This document shows positions 6,813-13,727 of a stretch of 18,458 nt of DNA, piece by piece. The translations under genes and the position numbers were made by a program. The DNA is taken from assembly GCA_937889485.1 (NCBI GenBank), contig CALAPG010000145.1, forward strand, positions 1-18,458. Reading direction: 5' to 3'. Every line of letters starts with the position of its first letter. Position 1 is the first letter of the stretch. The stretch is from an uncultured Moraxella sp. Lineage in GTDB: Bacteria; Pseudomonadota; Gammaproteobacteria; Pseudomonadales; Moraxellaceae. The notes under the pieces are model-generated. The model searched no databases. It was not told where the DNA came from and worked only from the letters and a program-made list of their open reading frames with translations.

Positions 6813-8333
6813 ATGGCTTTAACATTATCGCTAGTAAGCACCCTAAAAAAAACACCAAAAAACAACTATCACATCATCCTTATTGATGACAAAAACCAGC
6901 CCATCAGTGGTTTGCCTGCCGACCTTAATGAAGCGGTCAATCAGCTCATTACTGTCAGTTGTTTTCAGGGAAAACTTGGCGCCACGGCGCTAGCGTATGC
7001 CAACGAGCCGCAAGACGGACTGTTACTAGTAGGCATCGGCACGCGCACCCAGCCGCAAGTTGGTCAACTACAAAAAATTGCCAAAGCCATCTACAATCAG
7101 CTAAGCCAACTCACAAAATCTGCCACTCTCATACTGGCAGACTACTATGATGATAACGCCTTCGGGCAGCTGGCATTGGCGCTTCTTAATCAAAGCTATG
7201 TGTTTGACTGCTATAAATCAAAAAAAGCGGACGATGCCAAGCTCACCGAAATACGGGTATGGGTTACCGACACGCAACACGCCACCTTGCAAAATGTTCT
7301 GCTGCAGCAGCACGCCATCTATAAAGGGCAAGCATTGGCAAAAGACCTTGCCAATCAGCCCCCCAATACTTGTGTGCCTCAGTATCTAACCCAAAAAGCG
7401 CAGCAACTTGCCAACCAATACCCAGCGCTACTCACCCTCAAAGTCGTGGGCGAAAAAGACATGGAAAAATTGGGCATGCACTGCTTTTTGGCAGTGGCTA
7501 AGGGGTCGGTACAAGAAGCGCAGCTGATTCTACTAGAATATAACGGCAGCCAGCCTGATACCAAAACAACTACCAAACCCACTAAAAAAACCAAAAATAA
7601 AGCCGCCGCTTTAGAAAACCCCATTGTTATGGTAGGCAAAGGTATTACCTTTGATAGTGGCGGTATTTCACTCAAACCTGGGCTTGGCATGGGCGAGATG
7701 AAATATGACATGGGCGGCGCGGCAGCGGTGCTTGGTATGATGCAAGCCTTGTGTGAAGCGCGCTTACCGCTACAGGTGGTGGGGGCACTTGCTTGTGCAG
7801 AAAATATGCCGTCAGGACAAGCAACCCGACCTGGTGATATTGTCACCGCCATGAACGGTACCACGGTGGAGATTTTAAATACCGATGCCGAGGGGCGTTT
7901 GGTACTGTGTGACACTTTGGTATATGTGCAGCGCTATCAGCCACAAGTCATTATTGACATGGCAACATTAACAGGGGCTTGCGTGGTGGCGTTGGGTCAT
8001 GTACGCACGGGCATGTATAGCAACAACGAAGATGTGATTTTTGACTTAGAACAGGCAAGTAGCGCTTCTCAAGATCGGGTATGGCATATGCCGCTTGATG
8101 ATGATTACCAAGAGCAGCTCAACTCCAATATGGCAGATATGCAAAATATCGGGGGTATGCCAGCAGGGTCAGTGACTGCCGCGTGCTTCTTATCACGCTT
8201 TGTTGGCGATATACCTTGGGCGCATCTAGATATTGCAGGTACCGCTTGGCAGTCGGGTAAAGAACCCACCGCCACAGGACGTCCTGTGCCGCTACTGATG
8301 CATTATTTACAGCGTAAGGCACTGCAAGCCTAG
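6813..8333 (+). CDS. pepA: Leucyl aminopeptidase (cytosol aminopeptidase, M17 family)
   Basis: The protein has 506 residues. The N-terminal macro-like domain (~1-165) precedes the catalytic M17 domain. Metal and catalytic residues are all visible: Lys276 and Asp281 in GKGITFDSGG, Lys288 in SLKPG, Asp299 in KYDMGG, and Asp358, Glu360 and Arg362 in the signature NTDAEGRL. The enzyme removes N-terminal residues, preferring Leu, using two divalent metals in a cytosolic hexamer. In E. coli PepA also binds DNA as a regulator and XerCD accessory factor, which cannot be inferred here. Residues ~249-268 form a Lys/Thr-rich insertion just before the first metal motif. The ATG has AGGAG 5 nt upstream (6803-6807). 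The gene is followed by holC, as in many gammaproteobacteria. Confidence 0.96.
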   Translation: MALTLSLVSTLKKTPKNNYHIILIDDKNQPISGLPADLNEAVNQLITVSCFQGKLGATALAYANEPQDGLLLVGIGTRTQPQVGQLQKIAKAIYNQLSQLTKSATLILADYYDDNAFGQLALALLNQSYVFDCYKSKKADDAKLTEIRVWVTDTQHATLQNVLLQQHAIYKGQALAKDLANQPPNTCVPQYLTQKAQQLANQYPALLTLKVVGEKDMEKLGMHCFLAVAKGSVQEAQLILLEYNGSQPDTKTTTKPTKKTKNKAAALENPIVMVGKGITFDSGGISLKPGLGMGEMKYDMGGAAAVLGMMQALCEARLPLQVVGALACAENMPSGQATRPGDIVTAMNGTTVEILNTDAEGRLVLCDTLVYVQRYQPQVIIDMATLTGACVVALGHVRTGMYSNNEDVIFDLEQASSASQDRVWHMPLDDDYQEQLNSNMADMQNIGGMPAGSVTAACFLSRFVGDIPWAHLDIAGTAWQSGKEPTATGRPVPLLMHYLQRKALQA

Positions 8334-8378
8334 ACGCTTGTTGCCATTGTATGGTAGGGTTTTCCTAGACTAAAAAAG

Positions 8379-8840
8379 ATGACGCCACACATTAGTTTTT
8401 ATATCTTATCACCTCAAAAACAGCTGATTGCCTTTGTCTGTCAGCTGATTGCCACCGCGCTTAATAAGAGTCAAGCAGCGGTGATGGTGGTGGCAGCCGC
8501 CAACCAACTGCGTACCCTCGATGAGCAGCTTTGGTCATTTTGTGACACCGCGTTTATTCCTCACCAAATTATCTTAGAATCTGCGGCATTGACCCGCCAG
8601 ACGATACTTGCACGCGTGATATTAACAGACAATGTGGCACTCGTTGGCGATTTTAACGGCGTGGTCATCAACCTAACCGCTACCCCGCTTGGGTCTTGTG
8701 GCGCTAGTCGGCTACTTGAAGTGGTCGGCAGTGAGCCAGAACAGGTCGCAAGCGGTAGAGAAAAATATCGCTATTATCAGCGTGAGTTGGCGCAGCAATC
8801 AGCGGTCAATAACTCAGAAATCTCAGTATTTCGTCTCTAA
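8379..8840 (+). CDS. holC: DNA polymerase III subunit chi
   Basis: The protein has 153 residues (E. coli chi has 147). Features of the chi family are FYIL near the N-terminus, VCQLIATAL, the LDEQLWSFCDTAFIPHQ segment at ~48-64, and a late VINLTATPLG strand. Chi binds psi and the C-terminal tail of SSB, tying the clamp-loader complex to SSB-coated DNA. The gene begins 45 nt after the pepA stop, supporting the call: pepA-holC is a common neighbour pair. The ribosome site is poor (an A-run ending in G before the ATG), so the gene may depend on coupling or shared transcription with pepA. In E. coli valS follows, whereas here sstT does. Confidence 0.85.
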   Translation: MTPHISFYILSPQKQLIAFVCQLIATALNKSQAAVMVVAAANQLRTLDEQLWSFCDTAFIPHQIILESAALTRQTILARVILTDNVALVGDFNGVVINLTATPLGSCGASRLLEVVGSEPEQVASGREKYRYYQRELAQQSAVNNSEISVFRL

Positions 8841-8846
8841 ATTTTT

Positions 8847-8875
8847 TTATGAAAATTTTTTAAAAATGGTAAACT
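8847..8875 (+). promoter_or_regulatory. Candidate promoter of sstT
   Basis: TGGTAAACT (8867-8875) is an extended -10-like element. TTATGA (8847-8852) sits 17 nt upstream of the -10 hexamer. The region between holC and sstT is very A/T-rich. Confidence 0.35.
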
Positions 8876-8901
8876 GTGTGTCAATTTTTTAGGAGTTGGC
8901 T

Positions 8902-10152
8902 ATGTTAAAACTTGTGCAAGCGTATCAGCGGGTGGGTCTTGTACCACTGATTGTGATTGGGTTGTTATTAGGTATCTTGGTTGGTTGTCTAACAAACCCT
9001 ACCATTATTGGCGGTTTGCCGCTATCGGTTGCCAAATTTGTGGCAATTTTTGGTCAACTATTTGTCGGTGCCCTAAAAGCGGTGGCGCCACTGTTGGTAT
9101 TTATTTTGGTCATGGCTTCCATTTGCCAACACCAACGTGGTACCCAAGTGCATGTGCGTGGGGTGATGGTATTGTATATGGTGGGCACATTTTTGGCTGC
9201 CATGACCGCGGTGGGTGCCAGTATGCTGTTTCCGACCACCCTCACTTTGGTCACAGGTACGATTGATCATACACCGCCTGCAAACCTAGCTGAGGTACTC
9301 ACCACCTTATTAGGCAATATGGTGAGTAATCCGATTGATGCCATTACCAAAGCCAATTATATGGGGGTGTTGACGTGGGCGGTACTGATTGGGTTGGCAC
9401 TGCGCCATGCGTCAGATACCACAAAACGGTTGTTGGGTGATGCGGCAGAGGCAGTCTCGACGGTAGTGCGCTGGGTCATCTGGTTGGCGCCGTTTGGGGT
9501 ATTTGGCTTGGTCACCCAAACTGTGGCAGAAACAGGGTTAGGCGCGTTGGTGGGTTATTTGCGTTTGGTGATGGTGTTGGTAGGTGCCATGGCGTTTATT
9601 GCGTTGGTGGTTAACCCGATGATTGTGTTTTTTAAAACCCGCAACAACCCGTATCCCTTGGTGTTTACCTGTTTGCGTGAAAGTGGCATTACCGCATTTT
9701 TTACCCGTAGCTCGGCTGCCAATATTCCTGTTAACATGAATTTGGCTGAAAAACTGGGTCTGCATAAAGATACGTACGCTGTCACTATTCCCCTAGGTGC
9801 AACCATCAATATGGCAGGCGCTGCCATTACCATTAATGTGATGACGCTTGCGGCAGCGCATACGTTGGGTATTGAGGTGGATTTTGTGTCGGCGGTCTTG
9901 TTGTCATTATTGGCGACACTTTCTGCGGCAGGTGCGTCTGGGGTTGCGGGCGGGTCTTTGCTGCTAATTCCGTTGGCATGTAGCTTTTTTAATATTCCAG
10001 ATACCATTGCCATGCAAGTGGTGGCGATTGGGTTTATTATTGGGGTGATTCAAGATTCGGTGGAAACAGCGCTCAACTCCTCGACAGATGTACTGTTTAC
10101 TGCAGCGGCAGACCCCAAATATGCCTACACTGCAGCAGGTACCTCGCATTAG
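8902..10152 (+). CDS. sstT: Serine/threonine:Na+ symporter SstT
   Basis: The protein has 416 residues and belongs to the dicarboxylate/amino acid:cation symporter family. Several membrane helices are evident. The hairpin motif [20 protein letters not shown] and the helix [22 protein letters not shown] (unwound NMAG substrate/sodium site) are diagnostic of SstT rather than the glutamate carriers. [20 protein letters not shown] forms the second re-entrant hairpin and [12 protein letters not shown] the last binding helix. It imports serine and threonine with Na+ across the inner membrane. I chose ATG 8902 because AGGAG (8891-8895) lies 6 nt upstream. The in-frame TTG at 8896 touches the AGGAG and is rejected. 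A strong terminator follows at ~50 nt. Confidence 0.95.
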   Translation: MLKLVQAYQRVGLVPLIVIGLLLGILVGCLTNPTIIGGLPLSVAKFVAIFGQLFVGALKAVAPLLVFILVMASICQHQRGTQVHVRGVMVLYMVGTFLAAMTAVGASMLFPTTLTLVTGTIDHTPPANLAEVLTTLLGNMVSNPIDAITKANYMGVLTWAVLIGLALRHASDTTKRLLGDAAEAVSTVVRWVIWLAPFGVFGLVTQTVAETGLGALVGYLRLVMVLVGAMAFIALVVNPMIVFFKTRNNPYPLVFTCLRESGITAFFTRSSAANIPVNMNLAEKLGLHKDTYAVTIPLGATINMAGAAITINVMTLAAAHTLGIEVDFVSAVLLSLLATLSAAGASGVAGGSLLLIPLACSFFNIPDTIAMQVVAIGFIIGVIQDSVETALNSSTDVLFTAAADPKYAYTAAGTSH

Positions 10153-10200
10153 GGTATTAAGACTAGCACTAGGCTAGACAGCTAGTCAAAACAGCAAGTG

Positions 10201-10232
10201 AAAAAGGGCAATACGTATTTGCCCTTTTTTTT
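10201..10232 (+). terminator. Strong intrinsic terminator after sstT
   Basis: AAAAAGGGCAA (10201-10211) pairs with TTGCCCTTTTT (10219-10229) around a 7-nt loop, with the T-run continuing to 10232. The A-run on the left could make it work on the minus strand too. Confidence 0.9.
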
Positions 10233-10246
10233 GCGTTTTATATAAC

Positions 10247-10276
10247 AAAAAAAGATGCCAACGGGTGACATCTTTT
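10247..10276 (-). terminator. Intrinsic terminator for the Thr/Lys-rich secreted protein gene
   Basis: Read on the minus strand, AAAAGATG (10269-10276) pairs with CATCTTTT (10250-10257) around an 11-nt loop and continues into a run of T (10247-10249). It ends transcription arriving from the minus-strand gene at 10393-10857, back to back with the sstT terminator. Confidence 0.65.
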
Positions 10277-10392
10277 AGGGTCAGCTGCTGTAAGCGATAC
10301 AGGTTGGTAGCGCTAGATAGCCGACAAGTTGTATCGAATCAATACATGCGCGCCGTTAGCGGCATCTGTAGCCTATATATTTTATATGGGAT

Positions 10393-10857
10393 TTATGGAT
10401 TTACCACAACAGGCACGGTTTTTACGTCCACAGGAATAGTGGTGGTGGTAGAAGCGATGGCAGTGTTGTCATCAACGGGCTGTACGGTAGTAGTTTGGGT
10501 AGCGGGTGCCGCTTGAGTGATCTGGGTCACGGGTACAACTGTGGTAGAAGGCATAGTTGGTGCAGGTACTGCCACTTTGTTACGGCTTTCATCAAGTTTT
10601 AACTCAGCAGGAATATCCATGTTGATTTCGCTAGTTTTTTTACCAGATTTGGTTGAGGCTGCTTGGTTTTTTGCCGCATTGGTGGTTTGATTTTTTTTGA
10701 CGGTGCTAGTTTTGGTTGTTTTTGCGGTGGTGTGTTTTACCGTTTTTGCGGGCGCGGTTTTGGTAGTTTTTGTGGTGACTTTGGTAGCTGCTTGGGCAGA
10801 CATTGAAAGGCCTGTGGCAACGACCAATGCGGTTAGTGTGGTAGCAAATTTTTTCAT
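10393..10857 (-). CDS. Secreted Thr/Lys/Ala-rich low-complexity protein of unknown function
   Basis: The protein has 154 residues and no family I recognise. A classic Sec signal peptide (MKKFATTLTALVVATGLSMSAQA) predicts cleavage after residue 23. Residues ~24-75 are almost entirely Thr, Lys, Ala, Ser and Asn, so strongly basic. A short more ordinary segment (~77-101, with INMDIPAELKLDES) follows. The rest (~102-154) is Thr/Val/Pro-rich and near neutral. There are no cysteines. The composition suggests a disordered exported protein. The basic stretch could contact LPS, nucleic acid or peptidoglycan, but this is inference. The ATG has AGGAT at ~7 nt. A promoter-like pair upstream and an intrinsic terminator downstream suggest a single-gene transcript. 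Confidence 0.75.
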   Translation of the reverse strand: MKKFATTLTALVVATGLSMSAQAATKVTTKTTKTAPAKTVKHTTAKTTKTSTVKKNQTTNAAKNQAASTKSGKKTSEINMDIPAELKLDESRNKVAVPAPTMPSTTVVPVTQITQAAPATQTTTVQPVDDNTAIASTTTTIPVDVKTVPVVVNP

Positions 10858-10923
10858 GATAGTATCCTCTTAATTTTTTGGCGAATTGTCAATCATTGTT
10901 GTAGTAACATGAGTTTGTTATAG

Positions 10924-10952
10924 ATAATCGACCATTTGGGTGACGATGGCAA
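10924..10952 (-). promoter_or_regulatory. Candidate promoter of the Thr/Lys-rich secreted protein gene
   Basis: On the minus strand TTGCCA (10947-10952) and GATTAT (10924-10929) are exactly 17 nt apart, about 65 nt before the ATG. A TATAAT also occurs farther up (11007-11012, minus) without a convincing -35. Confidence 0.4.
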
Positions 10953-11093
10953 CCAAACACGGCGTGCTTGTCGTCTTATCATTGGACGTCAATTATGCTA
11001 ACCGTAATTATAGAACAAACTAGCTGGCAAAGAGTGTAACTGTTCGAATCGAAGTGTAGGCAAACGGTAAACGCTCAACAACAAGCCGCGCCG

Positions 11094-12068
11094 TTATTTT
11101 TTCTTGGCAAAAAATAGCCAAGTTTCATAAACAATCAATGCTGACAAGGCAATCAAAAAAGGGGCAATATAATAAAGCAGCCTAAAGACAAGTAACACCG
11201 CTAGCATTTGGGTACGGTCAACCGTGGGCAACGCGCTAATCATCACCACCTCAAAAACACCCAACCCACCAGGTACATGGCTTAAAATACCCACTGCCAT
11301 GGATTGGATAAAGGCAGAAAATGTTGCCCAATAACTAATATGGTCTGAAGGCGGTAACAACAAATAAAGCACCAGCGCCACGGTTCCCAAATCCACAATA
11401 GCAATCGCAGTTTGCTGCAAAATGATTTTGGCAGGGGGTAAATCAAAGCGCCAGCCACGGATAAAAACGTGCCGTCCTTGTCTGCCTGCATACCAAATTA
11501 CTAAAGCAATCAAGGATAAAATACCAACACCCAATGCCCGCACATACACAATATTCTCAAAAATTCCCCAAGATTGATCCAGCTGGGACAACAACTGCAC
11601 CGTAATCTCTGGGTGGCTGGTCAAAGAGGCGCCAATCAGCGTGCTAATGCCAAAGGTAAACGCCATAGACACCATCCACACAATATTGGCAATCTCATTA
11701 TTACTCAAATTAAAACGGCTGTAATTGCGATAGCGAATCCCGCTCGCGGTGACCAAATTCACCCCTACCGTATGGCTAATGGCATACGCGGTAAACGAAG
11801 TGAGTGCCACATGAGGGTAATCAATTTTTCTGCCAATTTGGCGCATGGCAATAAAATCATACAACGTCAAAATAAGATAGCCAAAGGCGACTACCAAGGT
11901 TGCAATAATCAAATGTGTGGTAGGAATACGCGAAATAGCGTCCAAAACGTCTTGGTAATGCACAGTTTTGGTCAAGCGATACAACGCACGCATAGCGAGC
12001 GCAAAAATAAAAATAGCGATTGCAGACAGTGCAAAACGCCAAAGATGCTTAACCCAAGTTGTTTTCAT
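11094..12068 (-). CDS. YbhN/UPF0104-type integral membrane protein (MprF flippase-like domain, no synthase domain)
   Basis: The protein has 324 residues with about eight hydrophobic segments and a Lys-rich tail. The pattern resembles the membrane half of lysylphosphatidylglycerol synthase/flippase MprF and YbhN: YDFIAMRQIGRKIDYPHVALTSFTAYAISHTVGVN near the second helix, SGIRYRNYSRFNLS in a loop, LSHVPGGLGVFE near residue 265, and LVFRLLYYIAPFLIA at the end. Full MprF is ~840 residues with a C-terminal aminoacyl-PG synthase. That domain is absent, as in YbhN-like proteins. Lipid translocation is therefore only a family-based guess. The ATG has a weak AGG at ~10 nt. The gene stands alone, with a long gap upstream and ~240 bp to the next minus-strand gene. 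Confidence 0.8.
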   Translation of the reverse strand: MKTTWVKHLWRFALSAIAIFIFALAMRALYRLTKTVHYQDVLDAISRIPTTHLIIATLVVAFGYLILTLYDFIAMRQIGRKIDYPHVALTSFTAYAISHTVGVNLVTASGIRYRNYSRFNLSNNEIANIVWMVSMAFTFGISTLIGASLTSHPEITVQLLSQLDQSWGIFENIVYVRALGVGILSLIALVIWYAGRQGRHVFIRGWRFDLPPAKIILQQTAIAIVDLGTVALVLYLLLPPSDHISYWATFSAFIQSMAVGILSHVPGGLGVFEVVMISALPTVDRTQMLAVLLVFRLLYYIAPFLIALSALIVYETWLFFAKKK

Positions 12069-12585
12069 GAATAAAACCTAACCTTTTGTCATGCGTCCCA
12101 TCAACCAAAATACTGAGAACCATTCATAGGCGACAATATTTTCACTATCATCCAATAATGTCAAACGATTTTCACCCTGCTTGGCTTGCTTGGCACTTGC
12201 ACCCCGTCGTTTTTGGTCGCAAAAACCGCCCAAATTGGTGAAGCATTAAAGAAAAAGCGTTGTCCAGCGCTTATTTTATCAGACAAATTTTTGAAAAAGA
12301 AAATAACTGTTAGCTATTTTTTTTATGATGGGCTCAGTTTTGACCGCTGTGAGCAAGTGGGCGTTTATGTCCACTCATCTTAAACCAACAAAAATACCGC
12401 TAAAATAACGCCAAACGCGCTGTAAACCAACCAACAAACAAGCGACATAAATTAACGTGTTAAAAAGCCAAAACGTGGCTATTTTGACCCAGCAATGCTA
12501 AGATAAAATGTCAATAAAAACAGCCATCACGTATCAAAACGCGCAGACGCTTCTAAAAAGCCAATCAAAAACTAGAGATAACGCC
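12069..12585. other. About 0.5 kb without a confident gene
   Basis: Nothing here is a convincing gene. On the minus strand one frame is open from 12245 to a TAG at 12078-12080, 9 nt before the YbhN-like ATG. A second frame is open from ~12313 to a TGA at 12161-12163. Both read like ordinary protein but lack ATG starts and ribosome sites. The plus frame from 12186 to 12383 starts with TTG and also lacks a ribosome site. There are local repeats: TGCTTGGC twice near 12178-12193, and a GTTTTT/AAAAAC hairpin at 12209-12226. Near the right end TTGACC (12484-12489) and TAAAAT (12504-12509) are 14 nt apart and could be a weak promoter for yqiA. The stretch may hold gene remnants or an extragenic repeat. 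Confidence 0.45.
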
Positions 12586-13200
12586 ATGCAACTTGTGTAT
12601 ATTCACGGGCTTGATAGCAGCCCCAATGCCGAAAAAGCCCAAAAATTACAAGCCTTTTGTGCCCACCATTTTTCGCAAATCAACGTGATTACCCCAAACC
12701 TCAACCGCGCACCCAACGAGGCGATGGCATTGCTGCAAGAGATTGTCGCCCAAGATCCTAACACTGGCTTGGTGGGCAGCTCGTTGGGCGGATTTTATGC
12801 AAATATACTTTGTAATTTGACAGGCAAACGCACGGTGTTGATCAACCCAAGTGTGCATTCTGGGCAAAGTCTAAAGCGATTTTTTGGTGCAGATTTTGCT
12901 AGTCTTGCAGACGACTATGTGGGGCATATTACCCCTGACGGTTGGCACATCACCAAACAACACATTGAATGGCTAGTGAATAACCGCCCCAATAAGTCAT
13001 TGTATCCACATAATGTATTGGTAATTGTCAAAAAAGGCGATGAACTCTTAAATTATCAAGATGCGGTGGATTATTTTAGCCAAGACCACGCCCAAAGCCA
13101 CATTATTATTGAGGATGGTGGCGACCACCGTATGAGCGATTTTGAAACCAAATTACCGCAAATTATGCAGTTTTTGTTTGGCTTGCCGTTGATTAAATAA
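12586..13200 (+). CDS. yqiA: YqiA-family alpha/beta-hydrolase (esterase)
   Basis: With this start the protein has 204 residues. It opens with LVYIHGLDSSPNAEKA, matching the HGF.SSP..AKA oxyanion region of YqiA. Ser66 in GLVGSSLGG is the nucleophile, Asp152 in KKGDELLNY the acid and His181 in GGDHRMSDF the base, so the triad is complete. YqiA in E. coli is an esterase on short acyl esters with unknown physiological substrate. The frame is open to an ATG at 12508, adding 26 residues, but family homology begins at ATG 12586, which has AGAGA ~7 nt upstream. I prefer 12586 but the longer form is possible. E. coli yqiA is immediately upstream of parE. Here one gene separates them, supporting the call. 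Confidence 0.88.
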   Translation: MQLVYIHGLDSSPNAEKAQKLQAFCAHHFSQINVITPNLNRAPNEAMALLQEIVAQDPNTGLVGSSLGGFYANILCNLTGKRTVLINPSVHSGQSLKRFFGADFASLADDYVGHITPDGWHITKQHIEWLVNNRPNKSLYPHNVLVIVKKGDELLNYQDAVDYFSQDHAQSHIIIEDGGDHRMSDFETKLPQIMQFLFGLPLIK

Positions 13201-13202
13201 TA

Positions 13203-13682
13203 ATGGTTCGAAATTATCAGCCACAAGATAGCCAAGCGTTAGCCACAATTTTCAAAAATGCGATTTTGGCGTTTGATAACAGCATTTATTCACCCCGTCA
13301 AAAACAGGCTTGGCTTGGCAATCACTCAGATGAATTTTGGCAGAGTCGATTTGAGCAAACTAAACCGTTGGTGGCGGTGCTTAATGATGTAGTGGTGGGT
13401 TTTATTGAGTTTGGTTTTGAAAATGGGTTTGGCGAGATTGGTTGTTTTTATGTTGAGCCAAGTTGTCAAAATCAAGGCGTGGGACACCGATTGTTTGGTA
13501 AAGTTTTGAATGTTGCTAAAGATAATCATGTGCGTCAAATTCAAGTCTATGCGTCCCATATCGCCAAGGTGTTTTTTGAAAAGCAAGGGTTTAGGGTTAT
13601 TCAAAAAAATAGCGTGGAAAGGGAAGGGGTGATGCTCGATAATTGGTTGATGTCATGTGCTTGTAAAGTGCTATTGAATTAA
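13203..13682 (+). CDS. GNAT-family N-acetyltransferase (YafP-like)
   Basis: The protein has 159 residues with a single GNAT fold. Acetyl-CoA binding motif A is YVEPSCQNQGVGHRLF (~80-95), with the Q-x-x-G-x-G pyrophosphate loop. The C-terminal FFEKQGFRVIQKNSVEREGV is the usual last beta-bulge region. The N-terminus VRNYQPQDSQALATIF and the YSPRQKQAW segment resemble E. coli YafP. The acceptor substrate is unknown. The ATG is 2 nt after the yqiA stop, so translation is probably coupled. The gene looks more A/T-rich than parE next to it (by eye, not counted), compatible with later insertion between yqiA and parE. Confidence 0.85.
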   Translation: MVRNYQPQDSQALATIFKNAILAFDNSIYSPRQKQAWLGNHSDEFWQSRFEQTKPLVAVLNDVVVGFIEFGFENGFGEIGCFYVEPSCQNQGVGHRLFGKVLNVAKDNHVRQIQVYASHIAKVFFEKQGFRVIQKNSVEREGVMLDNWLMSCACKVLLN

Positions 13683-13727
13683 AATTGATTGTTAATTGTT
13701 TGAGAAATTAAGAAGATTAAGGGTTTT

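Noticed and set aside
7379..7915. Long minus-strand open frame (178 codons) opposite pepA
   Set aside because: It is antisense to the best conserved catalytic part of pepA, has unlike-protein composition (Ser/Pro/Ala runs) and no ribosome site.
9555..10013. Minus-strand open frame (152 codons) opposite sstT
   Set aside because: It is a shadow of the strongly supported transporter gene.
11574..12074. Plus-strand open frame (166 codons) opposite the YbhN-like gene
   Set aside because: It is a mirror of the membrane-protein codons, His/Asn/Arg-rich and without family features. The minus-strand protein has clear helices and motifs.
12246..12272. Minus-strand hairpin AAGCG/CGCTT followed by a T-rich run, resembling a terminator
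   Set aside because: The stem is only 5 bp and no minus-strand gene lies upstream for it to serve, so it was not listed as a terminator.
12186..12383. Plus-strand open frame of 65 codons in the gene-poor stretch
   Set aside because: It starts with TTG, has no ribosome site and no recognisable motif. It is described with the region instead.
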